Below are positions 59,540-64,000 of a stretch of DNA of 64,000 nt, piece by piece; the first letter of the stretch is position 1, and each line of letters begins with the position of its first letter. The translations under genes were made by a program, and so were the position numbers. Source of the stretch: Paragonimus westermani (taxonomy: Eukaryota > Platyhelminthes > Trematoda > Plagiorchiida > Troglotrematidae); contig QNGE01000132.1 in NCBI GenBank assembly GCA_008508345.1, positions 268,510-332,509 of the forward strand. Direction: 5' to 3'. The notes below the pieces were generated by a model. It was given only the letters and a program-made list of their open reading frames with translations, had not been told where the DNA came from and searched no databases.

Positions 59540-61410
59540 GGAATGTGCGTACGCTGGTGAGTCGGTAATCTCCAGCCGACCGAAATGACGCACCGCACTA
59601 ATCCCTATTGTACTGAGCAGCCACACCATCGATGTCGTACCTTTGGATGGGACAGGGCTTACAAACTAAAGTGAGCTCCGAGTAGCAGGTACTTGATAAG
59701 TTATTCTGAGGACAGCGTTTGGGAGCTCAACATCTACGTCGTACTAACTGACCGCACGAATTATTTAATGAAAGTCGAATGGTATGGCATCAGTCTTCGA
59801 AATCTGTTTATGCAATCGTGATTCCGTCGAACTAAACCCTAGTGATTATGCCCGATAGTGTGTCACACCGACGATACAAAGGACCGGATCTACGATTAGT
59901 TATACGCCGAAATCCACTAAACACCGATGAGTGATTGCCTGCCTGTTCTGCATTACTTCCCTACGGGAGCTAGACGCGGTTAGGTAGCCGAACTGGGAGT
60001 CCTCATAAATCCAGGGCATTGGTTCAGTAAACCACAACGATGAGCGTCTGCTCCACCCGCGTTCCAATCAATGGGCTGTCTACCGGAAATAACCGATTTC
60101 AGATGGTTGAGAACGATCTCACGACGTTCACTCGCCCACGATATGGTACTCATTACTCGTTCATCTACCTGATCATGCGACAGTCGAGAAACAACTGTTA
60201 AGCGAGCTATGCGCTGGGCTCAGTGTAGCACAGATCATGAGCTGGTCTGGATCAAACTGACTGTTAATGTTTGCAAACTTGTTGATTGTAGATACTTCAG
60301 ACTGAAAGTTAAACGGCTGCGTGAAGTTGCCGTTCGTTTGAAGGACGCTATTGTGTCCAGTACCGCTGAGGGTATGTGGGAAAGGCCGCAGCAGCAGCCA
60401 TCGAGCCGATCAGTATCCGTCGCATACTAGTTTGACGGCGACGTTACAGCCATTTCTAACTTGACATAATAGAATAATGCGATGTTTGCTGTCTTCACAA
60501 TGGACTCGGAAAACGAAGATGAGTAGGCCACACACTGGAGTGTCCGTACTAAATCTTCCGAGGGGTTTCGCGGAATGAAGGACAGCATGTATGAGAAACA
60601 AGATGGGTTGATACAGAGCTGTTCGGACCTTCAACAACAAAAGGAGTTCTACGAATTGTTGGAAGCGATTTTTGGTTCATTCGTACAGTCCGCTGGAGCA
60701 CTGATTGACGTGTAATCTAGCTTCTGGTGCACCCATCCAGAGGATGTCATGAGGGTCTGGAGGAAGCAGTTCGGTAGCCTACTAAACCCTCTTGCTACGA
60801 TTGTTTGGAGACTGTGAAAAGCTTGCCGTAACCGGCTTCCATAGCACCATTTACTCTCACTTCAGATTTGTTAAAGGTACAGACAACTCTTGGATAGCTG
60901 CGAAACGGAAAGCTTGCTGGTGAAGATAGATTGCCAATCGAAATTCTGAAAAGTGACGGACAGATTGTGAAACGTGGCTTGCTCCAGCTGGTCCAGTCCA
61001 AGTGACAGCAAGAACTAGCCAACCAAGAACACAAGGATGATCTTGTCGTGTCATTGTTCAGAGGTAAGGGTAACAAGCAATGCACCTAGAGCTACCAGGA
61101 CGTTTGTCCGCTGAGTGGCACAGAAAAAGTCTTATTGGGTTTTTTTCTGAACCAATTCAGTGCTGGGTTTTTGGGGGCCGATGCTCTTGCTTAACAGTGT
61201 GTATTTCGAGTGAGTTGTAGTAAGACTGACAGGATGTTCGGTGTTCGACAGATTCAAGGGAGTTGTCATACACACAGCCAGCTGCTTAAGGCCATTTGCT
61301 TTCTTAAGCTCTGTGTCAGTATGGACGGGGCTTGATAATTTTAGACGTCCAGAGAAAACAGAGTTTCAGTGAACGGACTGTTTTCGACAAATTCTTCTTT
61401 TTGGCGGATA
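59540..61410 (+). mobile_element. Decayed LINE, part 1: endonuclease and start of RT
   Basis: Plus-strand pieces follow the order of an APE-type LINE. RTALIPIVLSSHTIDVVPLD (about 59.6 kb) matches the R-TALVARELxxxxVDIAALSE start of the endonuclease. GIGSVNHNDERLL and FQMVENDLTTFTRPRYGTHY lie at about 60.0-60.15 kb, and QCSTDHELVWIKL with the TDH motif at 60.22 kb. KEFYELLEAIFGSF (60.64 kb) belongs to the linker. PIEILKSDGQIVKRGLLQLV, VSLFRGKGNKQ and FGVRQIQG (60.93-61.26 kb) are RT motifs 0-3. Many stops and frame changes show a dead copy. RT motifs 4-5 are missing here and recur at 63.66 kb. Confidence 0.82.
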
Positions 61411-61779
61411 AAATGGCATAAAATTAGATGCGAAGTTAGAATGCAATTGAAAACCAATTATTCAAGGACAGTGTGATTGGATCGATGGGTAACACTGCCT
61501 CACTGTGCTGAGAAATATAAACGAAGTCGGTCTTATATAGTCATTGCGAATCGAACTGTGACTTTGTGGCGGGAACAAATTGTTTCAGAGATTCTGCGGC
61601 CGTGTTTGGTCAAGGAATGTCCAGGGTTTGAAAGGAATTTTTTGCACGCACAAATTCGAGTGACGCAGTCGGATCGTTACCATCTAGGCGAAATTTAAAC
61701 TTTCGCGAAAAGGTGGCCGGGACACGATAGATGGTGCAAAATTCTCCCTTGGCGTCTTTCTGTCAATCACAATCGATTA

Positions 61780-62390
61780 AGTGGGCCAGAATTCAAAAGT
61801 GGTTGTGTTTTGTTTTCCAAATTGAGATCAAAGGTGGCATTGTTCAGACCAACGCCTAGTATTGTGGATTGTGTATGCTGAACTGTCAAATGAACAGATC
61901 AAGTATGAGGGAACACTGTTAGTCACGTTATATTGTTAACTCGAAGACAATGCCTGTTTTGAGTTAAATGTGACCACAGAACTTGAGGCATATTAAGTCG
62001 TGTTGACAGTATTATTGGTTTGACGTGATAACGACTCCTTTATTGAGACACCCTTGAATTGCATAGATAAGTTAAAGTTTTTCTTATCGGCTATGTCCGC
62101 TAAACGTGGTTGTTTTCTCTTTTACATGGTTCGGATGATGAGCTTTACAGGATAGTCGTTAACGATAAAATTATCCGATAAATCCTCCAATACCTGCTCT
62201 ATCATGTCATCCGTACAAAGCCTCTTTGCTCTGTTCGTTAGACAATGTAACAGACCACGTTTAATACTGATCGGCACTTGACTAAGCAAGTGCAGTTAAT
62301 TATCATTCCATGTTTTCTTCCAAAATACGTTTCTCTGTAGTGCACCATCTTGTCTGTTTTTCACTGCCACGTCAAGAAGAGGTATTCAGT
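61780..62390 (-). pseudogene. Penelope-like RT end, linker and endonuclease remnant
   Basis: Reading downward: IPLLDVAVKNRQDGALQRNV (RT end; LPFLDVLVxR in relatives), KRGLLHCLTNRAKRLCTDDM and FIVNDYPVKLIIRTM (linker, closely matching the same segment of the 42-kb copy), NLSMQFKGVS, then LICSFDSSAY, which aligns with the CxxYxCxC cluster before the GIY-YIG core. Several stops break the frame. Confidence 0.78.
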
Positions 62391-62396
62391 CGTTAA

Positions 62397-63085
62397 TTTT
62401 CTCCTCCAAAGTGAATGTAATCTTGTTATGAGCCTTGCTAACACCAACGAGCAAAATGTACTTGTAAAAAGACTCAATTTTAACACGAAAGATGCATCAA
62501 ACAGAGAACACTTGGCAAACTTGGAACACATAATGAAATCCAACGTCTTACCGGAAGAGGCACAACACCAAATCCGACAAACTATCGTGCCAGTATTGAC
62601 CCGCATCAGGCCATCCAATAACCTTACCCAGCGCGAACAACCTCAAAAAGGATGATAGCATCATCATTCTGCCAGTCGATAAGGGACAGATGGCAGTTAT
62701 CATGGACAAGACAGACTACGTGGAGAAAGCAAAACAACTGCTCAACGACACAACCACCTACCGCTTACTCAATGCTGATCTCACCAAAAATATGGGCAAC
62801 AAAATCATCAGCGCACTAAAAAAACTAGAGGCTTCGCACGAGATAAGCAAACAGGAGCGTTGGAAAATGCAGTCGAAAGATGCAACCACTGCTCAATTCT
62901 ACGGACTACCAAAACTACACAAAAATGGTATCCCACTACGACCAACTGTATCTCTACCGGGCACACCAACCTACAATTTGGCCAAAAACTTATTCATACG
63001 GTTACGCTATCTCGTCGACGGATCAGAACATTCCATCAGCAATGCTGTATAGTTCGTGATGAAACGTTTGCAACCTAAATGCCAA
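62397..63085 (+). pseudogene. Penelope-like RT N-terminal part
   Basis: NEQNVLVKRLNFNTKDAS (62.43 kb) and the helical EHIMKSNVLPEEAQHQIRQT start the protein. A frameshift near 62.63 kb leads into LPVDKGQMAVIMDKTDYVEK and LLNDTTTYRLLNADLTKN, then ATTAQFYGLPKLHKNGIPLR and TYNLAKNLFIRLRYLVDGSE, all hallmark blocks of Penelope-like RTs. A stop (TAG, 63050) cuts the frame before motif A. FVMKRLQP follows it. Confidence 0.88.
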
Positions 63086-63164
63086 GATCGGCGAACATAT
63101 CAATACCAAAATGTTTAATTGTTACTGACGGTCTCTTAAACAGTCCACTACGCATAAGGTTTCG

Positions 63165-63345
63165 TATACATATATACTCAGTGTGACCTCTGCATCCTTA
63201 CTAGCAGCATTCAACCTGTCGTTATTGAGGCTACTCACAAAGATATTAGCTAGCAGTGGGCCCGACGTGGAGACCATAGAAACTTCACCAGCCTGAGGTT
63301 AGAGGTCGCTGTTAGACTAAAACTGAATACTTCTTTTACGGAGGT
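63165..63345 (-). pseudogene. Penelope-like RT middle fragment (motif B)
   Basis: Reading downward: SVKEVFSFSLTATSNLRLVK, then, after a frame change, VSTSGPLLANIFVSSLNN, which matches the GVAMGSPLxPLLANIFM motif B block of Penelope-like RTs. It belongs between the N-terminal and C-terminal parts that lie to its left in other orientations. Confidence 0.7.
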
Positions 63346-63659
63346 ATAATAAGTATTTAGGATTTACGAGCATTCCACCGTCACTCTGATGGTTCTCGAT
63401 GCAGTCACGCGCAGTCACGTGGTCTCGGTCAAAAGAATGACGATAATACAAAACAATGATTTTTGTTCGTTACAATAATGTCTACAGAAGTGTATAAGAA
63501 ATTGGCAGAATCATTCAAATTGTGTTTAGATACTTCATTATCGACTGATTCCGGACTTTCTACAAGTCACCGTGTGGCCATTTATTTATCACGAACACCA
63601 CGTTCTCTTGTTTTCCAAGATTTCGATGAAGATTTCTATTTATGTTGAATGCCAGTAGA

Positions 63660-64000
63660 AGTGTGTGGGTACCTCGTTTGGATAGACCTATGGTGATTTT
63701 GACATGGTCACACAGATGAAGAAGGTTTGTATGCTTACTCCGGTTCCAGTTGATTTAATTTTGACAGCAGTGCTGAAAGCTTTTCTTCAGAATCCAGGAA
63801 ACAGCGTGTAGGCTAAACACTGGTGGCAACTGCTGCATATTCCACGTGTCTTTGCCCCAAGCCAGATACATACCACAACGACGTGTACACTTTTGTACGC
63901 AGATGACAGTGCGCTTCTTGTACAAAGAGAACACAAAGTTCAGCAACTGGCGAAGATTTTCCTGAAGACGGCATTTAATTTTGGCTTGAATATGAGATTT
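63660..64000 (+). mobile_element. Decayed LINE, part 2: RT motifs 4-5, running off the window
   Basis: DMVTQMKKVCMLTPVPVDLI with LTAVLKAF matches the VxxGVKQGCVLAPTLFxLxxxAVL block (RT motif 4). TTTCTLLYADDSALLVQREH (YADD at 63896-63907) is the catalytic motif 5, followed by FNFGLNMRF. A stop and a shift lie between the two. The motifs directly continue the RT that breaks off near 61410, in the same orientation and apparently the same family. The element extends beyond base 64000. Confidence 0.82.

Larger units (their letters stand above)
61780..63345. mobile_element. Scrambled Penelope-like element inserted in a LINE
   Basis: Three parts of one Penelope-like protein occur in mixed orientation. 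The C-terminal part (end of RT, linker, GIY-YIG remnant) lies on the minus strand at 61780-62390; the N-terminal RT part is on the plus strand at about 62397-63085; the RT middle is on the minus strand at about 63165-63345. Parts are described separately. The surrounding LINE continues on either side, so the Penelope-like sequence probably arrived after the LINE. Confidence 0.8.

Overview
The window looks like nuclear DNA of a flatworm, most likely a digenean trematode (fluke). It has short coding exons bounded by canonical GT/AG sites, introns up to 16.6 kb, and many decayed non-LTR (LINE) and Penelope-like retroelements of kinds common in flatworms. No bacterial-type operon, rRNA, tRNA or CRISPR array was seen. 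The fluke assignment is inference; the species is not determined.

The one confidently recognised host gene is the 3' part of an alpha-type neurexin on the + strand. Eight coding exons (19776-20253, 25645-25840, 26987-27275, 29311-29594, 31109-31277, 36521-36616, 38658-38799, 55401-56421) join in one reading frame, with every splice phase matching. They give 890 codons plus a stop: the end of the inter-domain linker, LNS5, EGF3, LNS6, a Ser/Thr/Pro-rich stalk, one transmembrane segment and a long cytoplasmic tail. Neurexin hallmarks include a GFQGCLA block, a six-cysteine EGF with GGFCLQQW followed by PGTT, and a G-x-YYNGLPL block closing LNS6. The exon junction after HDIPG falls exactly where vertebrate neurexins have alternative splice site 4. 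The tail shows neither the protein-4.1-binding nor the C-terminal PDZ-binding motif of known neurexins. The 5' part of the gene lies before base 19776, perhaps partly before the window.

Region by region. 1-19.5 kb: upstream intron or intergenic DNA with no recognised exon, carrying a palindromic MITE-like family (12.6, 17.0-18.1 and, later, 28.5 kb). 19.5-38.8 kb: seven neurexin exons, with a LINE fragment in the first intron (22 kb). 38.8-55.4 kb: one 16.6 kb intron holding a retroelement cluster: Penelope-like copy (41.5-43.1 kb, minus) with an inverted partial copy beside it, a CR1/jockey-like LINE (43.3-44.4 kb, plus) and a long decayed LINE (44.8-47.5 kb, minus). 55.4-56.4 kb: last neurexin exon. 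56.4-59.5 kb: no recognised gene. 59.5-64 kb: a plus-strand LINE whose reverse transcriptase is split by a scrambled Penelope-like element (61.8-63.3 kb).

The neurexin encodes a presynaptic adhesion receptor; all the mobile elements appear decayed. No wholly new biological system was found. The points most worth checking are the unusual neurexin cytoplasmic tail with a perfect internal splice donor, the splice-site-4 intron, possible unannotated stalk exons, and the head-to-head arrangement of Penelope-like fragments.
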